A stretch of 64,000 bases of DNA, from assembly GCA_032334235.1 (NCBI GenBank), contig JAVSGI010000005.1, positions 1,488,001 through 1,552,000 of the forward strand, written 5' to 3'. The notes beneath the pieces are model-generated. The model did no database searches, was not told the DNA's origin, and saw only the letters and a list, made by a program, of their open reading frames with translations. Positions 17,473 through 26,339 of this stretch are shown here, piece by piece. Within the stretch, counting starts at the first letter, position 1. Each line of letters opens with the position of its first letter. Both the position numbers and the translations under genes were made by a program. Source of the stretch: Paracoccaceae bacterium Fryx2. GTDB lineage: Bacteria > Pseudomonadota > Alphaproteobacteria > Rhodobacterales > Rhodobacteraceae.

Positions 17473-18084
17473 TCAGGCCCACCGGCGGCGCAGGGCGGCG
17501 CCGACATCCTCGGCGATCAGGCAGGCGACCAGCGCGCGGGCCTGATCAAGCGGCAGCAGCGGGGTTTCGGCGCGGGCGGCGCGCTGGCGCAAGGCGTCAA
17601 GCCCGGTGCCCGCACAGGCGCCGGGGCAGGCCAGCAGCACCGCCCGGCTGGCATAGACGATCTGCGGCAGATCGAAACCCAGGATCACGGCCCGCGCCAT
17701 CCGGCGCGGTGCCGGGGCGATGCCGCGAAACCCGTCAAGCGCCAGCGCCGGGATCAGCGCGAACGGGTCGCCATAAAGCGCCTCGGCACTGTCGGATTCG
17801 ATCAGCACCCCCTGCCCCGCCGTCAGCACCAGCGCCGCGCGGTTGTCGAGCGCGCCCTGCGGCACCCGGAGCAGCCGCGCCGCCGCGGCCCGCGCCACCC
17901 GGCCCAGCGGCTGCGGCCCGGCCTCGAAGGTCAGCACGCTGTCGCCGGGGGCCAGCCGTTCCACCGCGCACCAGCCCTGCGGCGTGGCCACCGGCGTGCC
18001 CGCCACGATGCCGCCCGCCGCCGCGGCACCGCCAACCGTGACCGGACGCAGGCTGTATCGGTGGCCGATCCGGTTCTGTCGCAT
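17473..18084 (-). CDS. Hint-domain (hedgehog/intein-like) protein
   Basis: 203-aa protein consisting largely of a Hint module: AAGGIVAGTPVATPQGWCAVERL is the usual opening, with the entry strand before 'GTPV' and APGDSVLTFEAGPQPL following. In Rhodobacteraceae such Hint domains usually sit at the C terminus of calcium-binding secreted proteins, but here the domain stands almost alone after about 20 residues. No second catalytic half or sugar-recognition region is apparent. Start at 18084 (MRQNRIGHRYSL) is preferred over 18168, whose extra residues are Arg/Pro-rich. Function unknown. Confidence 0.78.
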   Translation of the reverse strand: MRQNRIGHRYSLRPVTVGGAAAAGGIVAGTPVATPQGWCAVERLAPGDSVLTFEAGPQPLGRVARAAAARLLRVPQGALDNRAALVLTAGQGVLIESDSAEALYGDPFALIPALALDGFRGIAPAPRRMARAVILGFDLPQIVYASRAVLLACPGACAGTGLDALRQRAARAETPLLPLDQARALVACLIAEDVGAALRRRWA

Positions 18085-18180
18085 CTGTGGCCCCCTTGCC
18101 CGCCCCCGCGCAGATTCGGGCCGGGAAAGGGCCGCGCCGGGGGTGAAACTGGGGCGAAGTCGCGGCAAATGGCGCGCTTT

Positions 18181-18852
18181 CTAGCGATTTGCGGGAACGG
18201 CATCCTCGAAGGCGTAGCCGAAGCGGGCAATGTCTTCGGCGCAGAGGTCGGCGATCAGCGCGGCGTCGGCATCGCTGAAATAGCCGCGCCAGTCGGCCAG
18301 TCGGCTGCTTTCGTTGATCCGCGGCAAAGGCGGCAGCCGAAAGCCCAGATGCGCCTCGAACGGGGCGATGTCTTCGGTCAGATGCTCCAGCCGGACGAAC
18401 AGGCTGCACCGCTCGGCCCCGGTGCGGTCGCGCATGTAGGCAGAGGATGGCCAGAGCCGCAGGCTGGTCCGGGTCTGCGGATGGTGCAGGAAGGCACCGA
18501 AGCCTTGCGCCCTGGCCAGCCCCACCGCCGGATGCGCAAAGCTTTGCGCCCGCAGCCAGTGATAGTAGCTCACCGCCCGGTCCCAGGGGTTGCGCACCAG
18601 AGTCAGGGTGAAGAATCCCGCCACCTCGTCATCGTTGACCAGCCCCGCGATGTCGGCCAGGGTCGAGTGCTTCCACAGCCGCCCGGCCGCCTTGGCCCCC
18701 TGCAACCGCCCGCGGCGCGCCCGCGCCTTGGGGGTGTCGCCTATCAGGATGTCATCCTTGCGCGCCCGCGCTTCCAGCGCAAGGCTGAGCGCGGTGCCCC
18801 CGGTCTTGGGGATATGCACGAAGATGAAGCGCCGCCCACGCGAGATGATCAT
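18181..18852 (-). CDS. Sulfotransferase-family protein
   Basis: 223-aa cytoplasmic protein of the sulfotransferase family 2 type, expected to move sulfate from PAPS to a glycan or small molecule. The 5'-phosphosulfate loop is clear at the N terminus (FIFVHIPKTGGTALSLALE), and the 3'-phosphate-binding segment is probably TLVRNPWDRAVSYYHWLR, with the typical RNPWDR motif. ATG 18852 is chosen because longer in-frame starts run through the palindromic repeat upstream. Rhodobacteraceae often carry several such genes near surface-polysaccharide functions. The acceptor is unknown. Confidence 0.87.
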   Translation of the reverse strand: MIISRGRRFIFVHIPKTGGTALSLALEARARKDDILIGDTPKARARRGRLQGAKAAGRLWKHSTLADIAGLVNDDEVAGFFTLTLVRNPWDRAVSYYHWLRAQSFAHPAVGLARAQGFGAFLHHPQTRTSLRLWPSSAYMRDRTGAERCSLFVRLEHLTEDIAPFEAHLGFRLPPLPRINESSRLADWRGYFSDADAALIADLCAEDIARFGYAFEDAVPANR

Positions 18853-18870
18853 GGCCTGTCCTTCCCGGCT

Positions 18871-18954
18871 TTCATCTTGGCCCAAATATCCCCGCCGGAG
18901 GCACCCGGCTTCGGCAGCGGGAGCCTCCGGCGGGGATATTTGGGCCAAGATGAA
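18871..18954. repeat. 32-bp perfect inverted repeat ('ttggcccaaatatcccc' element)
   Basis: Arms 18871-18902 and 18923-18954 are exact reverse complements over 32 bases, separated by a 20-base GC-rich spacer. Each arm carries 'cttggcccaaatatccccgc'. It stands between the sulfotransferase start and the ribokinase stop, both on the minus strand, and could form a very stable hairpin that ends the ribokinase transcript. Related partial copies lie near 13000 and 49620. Confidence 0.9.
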
Positions 18955-19038
18955 TCGCAAGGGATGTTTGCCTCTGCGAATCCCTGTGCGGGAAACTGTA
19001 ACACAGGCTTTCCGACAGGGGGTGCGGCAGGGATGCGC

Positions 19039-19953
19039 TCAGCCGCGCGCCAGCAGCGCCTCGATCTCGGCTAGGGCGGGCATCGAGGGCGCGGTGCCGG
19101 GGCGGGTGACCGAGATGCCGGCCGTGGCGCAGCCGAAGCGGACGGCATCGACCGGTGCGGCACCCCGCGCCAGGGCTGCCGCGAAGCCCCCGTTGAAGGC
19201 ATCGCCCGCGCCGGTGGTTTCGACCACTGGCCCCGCGCTGATGGCCGGGACATGCACGGTCTGCGTGGCGTCGTGGTAGAGCGCGCCCTTGTCGCCCAGC
19301 GTGATGATGGCGGCCCCGGCGCCCAGCGCGCAGAGGGCGCGGGCGGCGGCTTCGGCCTCGGGCAGCGTGGTCACGGGCAGGCCGGTCAGGGCCTCTGCCT
19401 CGGATTCGTTGGGGGTGACGTAGTCGCAGAGTGCCAGCATCCCGCCCGGCAGCGGGGCGGCGGGGGCGGGGTTGAGGATGGTGCGTGCGCCGCCGGCACG
19501 GGCGATCTGCAGGGCGCGCAGGGCGGCGGGCAGCGGCTGTTCCAGTTGCGTGATGAAAACGGCGGCGCCGCCGATCAGGTCGGCGCGGGCCTCGATGTCG
19601 GCGGCGGAGATGTCTGCCGCCACGCCGGGGCAGATGATGATGGCGTTGTTGCCGGTCGCGGCCTCGATGTAGATGAAGGCGGCGCCGGTCTGGCCGTCGC
19701 TGCGGGTGATCGCCGGGATCACGCCCGCCGCGCACCAGGTGGCCAGCGCCATGTCGGCGAAGGGGTCGCGGCCGAGGCGGGTGATGAAATGGGTTTCGGC
19801 CCCGGCGCGGGCGGCGGCGACCGCCTGGTTCGAGCCCTTGCCGCCCGGGCCCAGCGCGAAGCCCTGCCCGAGGATGGTTTCGCCCAGCCGCGGCAGGCGG
19901 TCGGCGCGGTAGGCGGTATCGGCGACAAAGACGCCCAGGATGACGACACGCAT
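19039..19953 (-). CDS. rbsK: Ribokinase (PfkB family)
   Basis: 304-aa cytoplasmic sugar kinase that phosphorylates D-ribose at O5 using ATP. PfkB signatures: GFALGPGGKGSNQAVAAARAG near residue 35 (GGKGxNQA substrate loop) and ETTGAGDAFNGGFAAAL near residue 245 with the catalytic Asp of GAGD. Length is normal for ribokinase. Its ATG directly abuts the stop of the FucU-type mutarotase gene upstream, so the two are co-transcribed. A related pentose or deoxyhexose could be the true substrate. Confidence 0.88.
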   Translation of the reverse strand: MRVVILGVFVADTAYRADRLPRLGETILGQGFALGPGGKGSNQAVAAARAGAETHFITRLGRDPFADMALATWCAAGVIPAITRSDGQTGAAFIYIEAATGNNAIIICPGVAADISAADIEARADLIGGAAVFITQLEQPLPAALRALQIARAGGARTILNPAPAAPLPGGMLALCDYVTPNESEAEALTGLPVTTLPEAEAAARALCALGAGAAIITLGDKGALYHDATQTVHVPAISAGPVVETTGAGDAFNGGFAAALARGAAPVDAVRFGCATAGISVTRPGTAPSMPALAEIEALLARG

Positions 19954-20406
19954 TCAGACCTCCGGCGCGATCACGCCCTTGCGAAAGATGAAACAGCCGT
20001 AGAACCGGCGCTCTCCGGTCTGGATCACGGCATAGGCGGCGCGGGCGCGGTCGTAGAAGTCGAAGCGTTCGATGCCGGTCATCGGGCGCGGGCGGCCCTC
20101 GGCGGCGTCGATCCGAGCCTGCACTTCGGCCTGCACGGCGGGAATGTCGGACGGGGCGCCGACCACCTGCATCCGGCCCGCGAAATCGTCGGTGAAGGTG
20201 TCGAGCGGCAGCAGCGACAGCACCGCCTGCACCGCCTCGGCGGCGGTCAGGTTGTCCATCCGCAGGAGCTTGCCCAGAACGGTCCGGCGCGCGATGGCGT
20301 CGGCGGGGAAGTTGGCGTCGGCGATCACCAGCGTGTCGCCGTGCCCCATGGCGCGCAGGGCGTGGAGAACGTCGGCGTTCAGGCGGTTGTCGAGGGTCTT
20401 GAGCAT
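19954..20406 (-). CDS. RbsD/FucU-family sugar mutarotase (L-fucose mutarotase-like)
   Basis: 150-aa protein catalysing anomer interconversion of a free sugar. The order MLKTLDNRLNADVLHALRAM, GHGDTLVIADANFPA (catalytic His/Asp region) and the C-terminal FDFYDRARAAYAVIQTGERR match FucU more than RbsD as I recall them. ATG 20406 is chosen at the start of the conserved domain, although the frame is open further upstream through low-complexity sequence. It precedes ribokinase without a gap, pointing to a small pentose/fucose utilisation unit; a fuculose-aldolase-like gene lies about 2 kb away on the other strand. Confidence 0.87.
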   Translation of the reverse strand: MLKTLDNRLNADVLHALRAMGHGDTLVIADANFPADAIARRTVLGKLLRMDNLTAAEAVQAVLSLLPLDTFTDDFAGRMQVVGAPSDIPAVQAEVQARIDAAEGRPRPMTGIERFDFYDRARAAYAVIQTGERRFYGCFIFRKGVIAPEV

Positions 20407-20938
20407 CCGTCGTCCCTTCTGCCTGGCGGTGGCGGCTGCCGAACCATGCACCGGGCGGGCGCGGGGTGGCAAGGGTGGCCGGTGGGGCAGGCACCCGGAT
20501 TGCCGCTTGCCGAGGGCCGCGCCGATCCCGGCGCCCCGCCGCGTCGGCCCGGAGGCCCGGAGGCCCCAAGGCCTAGAGGCCCGGAGGCGCGGATGACCCC
20601 GTTGCACCCCGGAAATCAACGGTGCGGGCCATCTGCCCGGCGGACGGTGACACCCGGGGTCGGCGCCGGGCTGCTGAACCGGCTGCGCTGGGGTGGGACT
20701 GCACGGCCCGCAATGGCCGCGCGATGGGCAACGACGCCCCGACCGGCGACAGGAAGGGCGGGCAGGCCACAATTCCGGAGATGTCGCCGGGGGGCGGTGG
20801 CCAAGGGCGGCACGCGCGGGCGCTGGCGGGCGTGTCGCTGCGCCAGACCGTGATCAATGTGCCAAGGGTGCTGATCACCGCCGCCAGGGTAAGACTGGCT
20901 TGCGGCCCTTCGCCTGCGGTGCCGCCTTGCGTCTGCGG
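20407..20938. other. Intergenic region without a supported gene
   Basis: About 530 bases between the FucU-like gene and the small Pro/Asp-rich gene. It contains a low-complexity run of repeated 'ggaggcccggaggcc'-type units at about 20550-20588 and otherwise GC-rich sequence. Open frames exist on both strands but none has a recognisable domain, good start site or family-like composition. The promoter of the FucU-rbsK unit should lie at its left end. Confidence 0.6.
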
Positions 20939-21142
20939 TCAGCTGTAGATCGGCGGCGTCACGTCGCCGGGGTCGGGCATGTCGGGATCGGGCATGTCGG
21001 GGTCGGCATCGGGAATCTGCTCGGGGTCGGGCATCGGATCAGGGTAGGGGCCGGGGGTCTGGTCGGGGCCGGGATCGGGCGTCGGATCCTTTGGCCCGAA
21101 GGTCAGCAGCTGCTGTGCGGGGTCGGGGGCGTGCAAGGTCAT
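20939..21142 (-). CDS. Small Pro/Asp-rich repetitive protein
   Basis: 67-aa acidic protein whose second half is built from short Pro-Asp repeats (PDPGPDQTPG, PDPMPDPEQ, then repeated DMPD units). The N terminus (MTLHAPDPAQQLLTFGPKDP) is non-repetitive. There is no signal peptide or membrane segment, and the protein is probably unstructured. A purine-rich ribosome site (gaaaggactcccg) precedes the ATG. Function unknown; the regular dipeptide pattern and start site favour a real gene over a chance frame, but with limited certainty. Confidence 0.5.
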   Translation of the reverse strand: MTLHAPDPAQQLLTFGPKDPTPDPGPDQTPGPYPDPMPDPEQIPDADPDMPDPDMPDPGDVTPPIYS

Positions 21143-21287
21143 CGGGAGTCCTTTCTGGAAGGGAGGGCTTTCTGGAAGGGTGGGGCCTTTCGGGAAGGGG
21201 CGGCCTTTCGGAGAGGGGTCGCCGCCGTCCGCACATCCGGATCAACCGCCAGAGCGGAAAAAGGTTCCGTCCGGGGTGCGTCACCGG

Positions 21288-21845
21288 TCAGAACCGGCGG
21301 CTGAGAAAGGCCGAGCCTGCAAGGCCGAAGCGCCACGGCGTCGCCTGTCCGCGCGAGATGCCGATGCGCGGGCCGCTGACGATGGCCGTGCCGGAGGGCA
21401 GCGGCCGGGCCATCAGCGCCAGCGCGCCGCCGTCGAACGGGGTGCCGTCGTCCTGCGGGCCGATGCCCAGTGCCTGCCCCAGTTTGCCCGGCCCGGAACA
21501 GAGCGCCGCAAGGTCGGCCCGCCCGCGCCGCGCCGCCATGTCGGCCAGCCCCGACACCGGCTCGATGGCGCGGATCAGCACCGCCTGCCCCGGCAGGCAG
21601 ACCACGTTCAGGCACCAGTGGATGCCGTAGCTGCGGTAGACATAGGCATGACCCGCCGGGCCGAACATCGCGGCGTTGGTCCGGGTCGGGCCGCGGTGGC
21701 TGTGCGAGGCGGGATCGTCGGCGGTGTAGGCCTCGGTTTCGACGATGGGGCCGCCCGCACCCCGCACGCGCAGGCCCATCCCCAGCAGGTCGCGGGCGAC
21801 CTCTGGCGCGGGGCGGGTGAAGAAGGCGGGGGCGGGCCGGGTCAT
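21288..21845 (-). CDS. DNA-3-methyladenine glycosylase (AAG/MPG family)
   Basis: 185-aa monofunctional base-excision glycosylase removing 3-methyladenine and other alkylated purines from DNA. Family landmarks: [30 protein letters not shown] with the catalytic Glu, [20 protein letters not shown] with the intercalating Tyr region, [10 protein letters not shown], and [14 protein letters not shown] 21845 gives the normal length; the frame remains open upstream, but that region is Pro/Arg-rich and unlike the family. It appears to be monocistronic. Confidence 0.93.
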   Translation of the reverse strand: MTRPAPAFFTRPAPEVARDLLGMGLRVRGAGGPIVETEAYTADDPASHSHRGPTRTNAAMFGPAGHAYVYRSYGIHWCLNVVCLPGQAVLIRAIEPVSGLADMAARRGRADLAALCSGPGKLGQALGIGPQDDGTPFDGGALALMARPLPSGTAIVSGPRIGISRGQATPWRFGLAGSAFLSRRF

Positions 21846-22135
21846 GTTCGGGCCGGGCACGGGCCATGGGGCGGGTGCGGCATGGCGGCTTTGGCCGGGC
21901 GGGGAAGGGATGGCCTCGCCCGGGGCGGCGGCCTGCGGGGGAACCGCTGCGGCGGCCTGTGGTCGCAGGGACCGCCACGCGGGTCGTCGGTCTGGCAGAA
22001 AACCCTTGCGGCGGCGGGGGCTGCGGGGCGATGGCGCCGTGCCGGCGCCGCCATGGCGGGCCGGGGATAGGCGCGGGGCGATTGCACCGCGGGCCAAGCC
22101 GGGTCATGACTGCGGGAAACCGCAGGAGACCCGCC

Positions 22136-22786
22136 ATGACCCCATCCGAAAGCGCCCAGCGCCAGGCCCTTGTCGAGGCCGCCCGAACCGCCGAACGGCG
22201 CGGGCTGAATGCCGGAACGGCGGGCAACATCAGCCTGCGCTGTGGCGACGGGTTGCTGATCACCCCGACCGGCATCGCGCCCGCCGCCCTGACCCCCGAA
22301 CAGATCGTGCGGATGGATTTCGACGGGCGCTGGGAGGGGAGCTGGAAACCGTCTTCCGAATGGCTGATCCACGCGCGCATCCTGCGGGCGTTTCCGGCCG
22401 GCGCGGTGGTCCATGCCCATCCCGACCACTGCGTGGCCCTTTCGTGCCTGCGCGAGCCGCTGCCCGCGTTTCACTACATGATCGCCAGTTTCGGCGGCGA
22501 CGACGTGCCCTGCGCGCGCTATGAAACCTTCGGCACGCCCGCGCTGGCCGATGCGGTGCTGGAGGCGCTGCAGGGCCGCACGGCCTGCCTGATGGCCAAT
22601 CATGGCATGGTCTGCCTGGGCGCGACGCTGGAACAGGCGCTGCTGGAGGCGGAAAAGCTGGAAATGCTGGCGCGGCACTACATGCTGGCGCGCGGCATCG
22701 GCAGCCCGGTGATCCTGACCCCCGCCGAGATGGCCGAGGTCAGGGGCGCCTATGCGACCTATGGCCAGCAGGATGTTCCGGCCTGA
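22136..22786 (+). CDS. Class II aldolase/adducin family protein (L-fuculose-phosphate aldolase-like)
   Basis: 216-aa zinc-dependent aldolase. It shows GTAGNISLRCGDGLLITPTG (phosphate-binding start), VHAHPDHCVALSCLREPLPA with the zinc-ligand histidines, and ACLMANHGMVCLGATLEQAL with the third zinc His. Cleavage of L-fuculose-1-phosphate or a related ketose phosphate is likely. ATG 22136 has a good ribosome site (cgcaggagacccgcc). The 290 bases upstream contain no gene. Proximity to the FucU-like mutarotase suggests deoxysugar metabolism, but the genes are on opposite strands and not one operon. Confidence 0.88.
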   Translation: MTPSESAQRQALVEAARTAERRGLNAGTAGNISLRCGDGLLITPTGIAPAALTPEQIVRMDFDGRWEGSWKPSSEWLIHARILRAFPAGAVVHAHPDHCVALSCLREPLPAFHYMIASFGGDDVPCARYETFGTPALADAVLEALQGRTACLMANHGMVCLGATLEQALLEAEKLEMLARHYMLARGIGSPVILTPAEMAEVRGAYATYGQQDVPA

Positions 22787-22811
22787 CAGACCTTTCCCGT
22801 TCCGGCCCCGG

Positions 22812-23714
22812 TCATTCGGGAACGTGGATGCGCTCGCCATGGGGCGACAGGCTGGCCAGCAGGTCCCGGGCCTGGGGCCCGAACTCGGGGTGGCGCAGGG
22901 CGTGGACCAGCGTTGCCTCGATATAGCCCATCTTCGAGCCGCAGTCGTAGCGGTGCCCGAGATAGCGGTAGGCCTCGACCCCGGTGGTGTCGATCAGCGT
23001 CCGGATCGCGTCGGTCAGCTGGATCTCGCCGCCGCGGCCGGGTTTCTGCTGCTTGAGCACCTGCATGATCGACCCGTCGAGGATGTAGCGCCCGACCACG
23101 GCCTGCGTCGAAGGCGCCTCGCCCGGCGCGGGCTTCTCGACGATGCCGCGGATCAGCGCCGAGCCGCCGACCCGGATCGGCGGCGCATCGACGATGCCGT
23201 AGCTGCCGACCTGCGACGGCTGCACCGGGTTGACCGCGAGGATGCTGTGGCCGGTGCGGGCGTGCGCCGCCATCATCTGCGTCAGCACCGGGGTCGGGCC
23301 TTCCATCAGGTCGTCGGCCAGCAGAACGGCAAAGGGTTCGTCGGCGTCGATCAGCGGGGCGGCGCAGGCGACGGCATGGCCCAGCCCCAGCGCCTCGGCC
23401 TGGCGCAGGTAGATGGCGCAGGCGTGCTTGGGCACGATGTTGGCCAGATAGTCGGCCATCTCGTGCTGGCCCTTGGCCCGCAGAATGGTGTCAAGCTCGG
23501 GGTTGGCGTCGAAATGGTCAGCGATGGCGCGCTTGGTGCGGCCGATCACCAGGATCAGGTGGGTGATGCCCGCCTCCAGCGCCTCTTCCACCGCGAACTG
23601 GATCAGCGGCTTGTCGATGATCGGCAGCATTTCCTTCGGCTGCGCCTTGGTGGCGGGAAGGAATCGCGTGCCCAGACCCGCCACGGGGAAAACGGCTTTG
23701 CGAACTGGCTTCAT
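22812..23714 (-). CDS. galU: UTP-glucose-1-phosphate uridylyltransferase
   Basis: 300-aa cytoplasmic enzyme forming UDP-glucose from UTP and glucose-1-phosphate. The nucleotide-binding signature AVFPVAGLGTRFLPATKA and PKEMLPIIDKPLIQFAVEEA are at the N terminus; GLGHAVACAAPLI and VGRYILDGSIM follow, all in GalU order. It is the last gene of the minus-strand cellulose operon, 31 bases after the TPR gene, and provides the direct substrate of BcsA. Earlier in-frame codons up to 23789 lie in the TPR gene and are not used. Confidence 0.95.
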   Translation of the reverse strand: MKPVRKAVFPVAGLGTRFLPATKAQPKEMLPIIDKPLIQFAVEEALEAGITHLILVIGRTKRAIADHFDANPELDTILRAKGQHEMADYLANIVPKHACAIYLRQAEALGLGHAVACAAPLIDADEPFAVLLADDLMEGPTPVLTQMMAAHARTGHSILAVNPVQPSQVGSYGIVDAPPIRVGGSALIRGIVEKPAPGEAPSTQAVVGRYILDGSIMQVLKQQKPGRGGEIQLTDAIRTLIDTTGVEAYRYLGHRYDCGSKMGYIEATLVHALRHPEFGPQARDLLASLSPHGERIHVPE

Positions 23715-23745
23715 GGTCGGTTTCTCCTGGAGTTGCGGGGCCGGG

Positions 23746-25227
23746 TCAGCGCGAGGCTGCCATCCCCGCGCGGGTTTCGGCGGTGGCAAGTTCCTTGTGC
23801 ATCGCCTCGAACAGCTTGAAGGCGGTGCCGCGTTCGTCCAGCGACAGGTAGCTGTAGGCCCGCAGGATGCCGAGGTCGCGCCTGAGGCTGCCCTTCAGGG
23901 TTTCCAGCGCGTCGAAGAAGGCGATGGCGCGGCGGTATTCCTTCAGCTGATAGGCGCGCACGCCGCGCTGGTCGAGGATGATGCCCTCGACATCCTTGCG
24001 CTGCTCCAGCGTGAAGGGGGTCGAGGCGGCCAGCCGTGCGGCCTCTTCGGTCATGTTGCGGTTGAGGTAGGAAAGCGCCATGCCGAAGCGGGCATCGCGG
24101 GTGACCTCGGCGCCAAGCCCGCCCTCGGCGGCGGCGGCAAACAGCGCCAGCGCCTCCAGCGGGCGGTCGAGGTTGAAGACGCACCACGCCCGCTCGTAAG
24201 CCAAGTCAAGCGAGCGCGGGCGGGTGGAGCGGGCGACACAATCGGCAAAGGCGCCGGATTTGGCAGACGCGCGCACCTGACCAAGGCGACCGTCGCCGGA
24301 CCGGGGCAGGCCCGACAGGCGCGACAGCCCGCGGGGTGCCGCACCCGAGCCGGTGGGCGCGGCCAGAACGCCCGGCGACGCGGCCACGCGAGGAGCCGCC
24401 ACGGTGGGCGCTGCTGCGGTCGGGGCCACGGTCGGGGCGGCGGTCGGGGCCGCGACCGTCGGTCTGGCGGTCGTGGTGGCCCCCGCCACCGGGGCGCGGC
24501 CGGTCAGGCGCCGTTCCAGCGCGTCGATCGCCGTGGCATTGCCGGGAAAGCGGCTGCGCGCCGTGGCAAGCAGCGCGGTCATTTCGGCATCGCTGGCCAC
24601 CGCACGCGCCTTTTCGAGCGAGGCCGAAACCTCGCTGAACCCGGTGCAGGCGGCGATCACCGCGCGATAGGTCGCCAGCGCCGCCGCAGCGCCCCCCTGC
24701 CCCGCCTGGATCTCGGCCAGTTGCCAGGCGTTGTTGACCCGTTCGCAGCGCAGCAGGTCGGGGTTGGCCCGCGTCACCGCCAGCGCGGCCGACACGTTGC
24801 GCTGCGCGATGGCGGCGTTGAAGCCGGCCTGCGCCTCGGTGATCGCCATCAGGCGCAGCATGTCCTGCGGCGGCGACCAGCCGGGAAAGGCGCCTTGCGC
24901 CGCCGTGATCGCCGCGCGGGCGCCCGCAAGGTCATTGGCGGCGATGCGGCGGTAGATGGCATCGGTATCGGGCCCCTGCCCGGCGCGGGTCAGATCCGAC
25001 AGGTTGGCGGGCGGCACCCAGCCGGGGAACTGTGCGCGCAGGCGGCGCAGCTCGGCATCGGTCGAGGCGCTGTCGCTGGCCCCGAGGTAGTAGATCAGCG
25101 CCCGCAGATCGTCGGGGCCGGGCACGGCCTGCGTCCAGCCGGGGCCGGGCAGCACGAGGCAGGCGGCCAGCAGGGCCACCCGCAGCAGGCGGGTGCGGCG
25201 GGGCACCGGGGTCAGAGCGGCACGCAT
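23746..25227 (-). CDS. TPR-repeat periplasmic protein of the cellulose operon (BcsC-like N-terminal part, no porin domain)
   Basis: 493-aa protein with a hydrophobic signal peptide (VALLAACLVLPGPGWTQA), followed by about 20 kDa of alpha-helical Ala-rich repeats of TPR/Sel1 character (for example AAALATYRAVIAACTGFSEV), an Ala/Thr/Val/Pro-rich linker, and a second helical repeat block. In typical Gram-negative cellulose operons BcsC has periplasmic TPRs plus a C-terminal outer-membrane barrel; this protein ends without a barrel. The start overlaps the bcsZ stop by 16 bases. It probably guides the glucan through the periplasm, with an outer-membrane partner coded elsewhere. Confidence 0.8.
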   Translation of the reverse strand: MRAALTPVPRRTRLLRVALLAACLVLPGPGWTQAVPGPDDLRALIYYLGASDSASTDAELRRLRAQFPGWVPPANLSDLTRAGQGPDTDAIYRRIAANDLAGARAAITAAQGAFPGWSPPQDMLRLMAITEAQAGFNAAIAQRNVSAALAVTRANPDLLRCERVNNAWQLAEIQAGQGGAAAALATYRAVIAACTGFSEVSASLEKARAVASDAEMTALLATARSRFPGNATAIDALERRLTGRAPVAGATTTARPTVAAPTAAPTVAPTAAAPTVAAPRVAASPGVLAAPTGSGAAPRGLSRLSGLPRSGDGRLGQVRASAKSGAFADCVARSTRPRSLDLAYERAWCVFNLDRPLEALALFAAAAEGGLGAEVTRDARFGMALSYLNRNMTEEAARLAASTPFTLEQRKDVEGIILDQRGVRAYQLKEYRRAIAFFDALETLKGSLRRDLGILRAYSYLSLDERGTAFKLFEAMHKELATAETRAGMAASR

Positions 25228-26339
25228 GTCGGATAGCCTTCGATCTGGGCCAGCAACGCCATCAGGTGCAGCGTGGCCGGGTAATAGGGCTGGTCGGTGG
25301 TGAAGGGCGGTAGGGCCGACCCCGGCAGGGTGACGCCCCCCGCGCCAGAGGCGGCGGACGCGGCATCGACGCAAAGCAGCAGCGCCTCCACCGCGCCGTA
25401 GCCTGCATCGGGGCTGCGTTCGATCACCGCGCCGGTCAGGCGGTCGAGCACGGTCGGAGTGGAACGCGCCCCGGGTTCGGCGCTGCGCGCGGACCGCAGG
25501 GCGGCGGCGTGGCGGGCCAGCGCCGGATGCCCCGGCGCGCCCGACCACAGCAGGAACAGCGGCACCCGCATCGCCTCGTAGCCCGAACGGTCCGACATGC
25601 CGGTGGCAGGCTGCGGCCCGCCGGGGGTCAGCGCGATCCAGTCGGGCATCAGGCCGGTGGCGGCCAGATCGGCGGCCAGCGCCTCGCCGCTGTCGGCGCA
25701 GAGCGCCAGATCCTGCTGCCCGGTCGCGGCAGCCAGTTCGCGCAGGGCCCGCGGCATGCAATAGGACGGGTTCACGATCACGCCGTCATCGCGGGTGAAC
25801 CCCAGGGCGGCGGGCAGCAGCACCGGGCGGCCGCTGCCATCGGGCCAGGGCACGACGCAAAGCCGCGCCAGGTCGGCGGCAATGGCGGTCGCGCGCCGGG
25901 TATAGGCGTCATTGGAAAAGCGCACCCCCGCCCCCGCCAGCGCCCAGGCCCGGAACAGGTCGCCGTCGCTGGCATTGTTGCGGTCGGGCACCCGGATCGC
26001 GGCTTCGGGCAGCCAGCGCCAGGCCAGCAGGCTGTCGTCGCGCAGCGCGAGGTTGGCCTCGGTCCAGGCGTCGATGCGGGCGAAGGCGTCGGCATCGCCC
26101 AGCGCCAGCGCCAGCGTCATGCCGTAGCCCTGGCTTTCGGAATGGCTGGCGCCCTGCTGCGTCCGGTCGATCACGCGGCCGTCGGGCGCAAGGAAGGCGG
26201 TCTTCCACAGCGCCCAGGCGGCGGCGAGGGGATGGGCGGCACCCGCCGGCGCGTCCTGCGCCGCGGCCCGTGCGCCTGCCCCCTGCGCCCCCATCGCGGC
26301 AAGGCCGAGCAGCGCGGCATTGAACATGCGGCGGTTCAT
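25212..26339 (-). CDS. bcsZ: Periplasmic endo-1,4-beta-glucanase, GH8
   Basis: 375-aa cellulase that trims or detangles nascent cellulose in the periplasm. An N-terminal signal sequence (MNRRMFNAALLGLAAMGAQG) precedes the (alpha/alpha)6 GH8 domain. The acid-catalyst motif ASHSESQGYGMTLALALGD (Glu) and RNNASDGDLFRAWAL (Asp) match BcsZ/GH8, and NPSYCMPRALRELA fits the conserved later helix. The ATG overlaps the bcsB stop (ATGA), and its 3' end overlaps the TPR gene. Standard member of bcsA-B-Z operons. Confidence 0.94.
   Translation of the reverse strand: MNRRMFNAALLGLAAMGAQGAGARAAAQDAPAGAAHPLAAAWALWKTAFLAPDGRVIDRTQQGASHSESQGYGMTLALALGDADAFARIDAWTEANLALRDDSLLAWRWLPEAAIRVPDRNNASDGDLFRAWALAGAGVRFSNDAYTRRATAIAADLARLCVVPWPDGSGRPVLLPAALGFTRDDGVIVNPSYCMPRALRELAAATGQQDLALCADSGEALAADLAATGLMPDWIALTPGGPQPATGMSDRSGYEAMRVPLFLLWSGAPGHPALARHAAALRSARSAEPGARSTPTVLDRLTGAVIERSPDAGYGAVEALLLCVDAASAASGAGGVTLPGSALPPFTTDQPYYPATLHLMALLAQIEGYPTCVPL

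Noticed and set aside
20573-20878. Minus-strand frame of 101 codons upstream of the FucU-like gene
   Set aside because: No recognisable motif, no ribosome site, and repeated Pro/Ser/Arg composition typical of chance frames.
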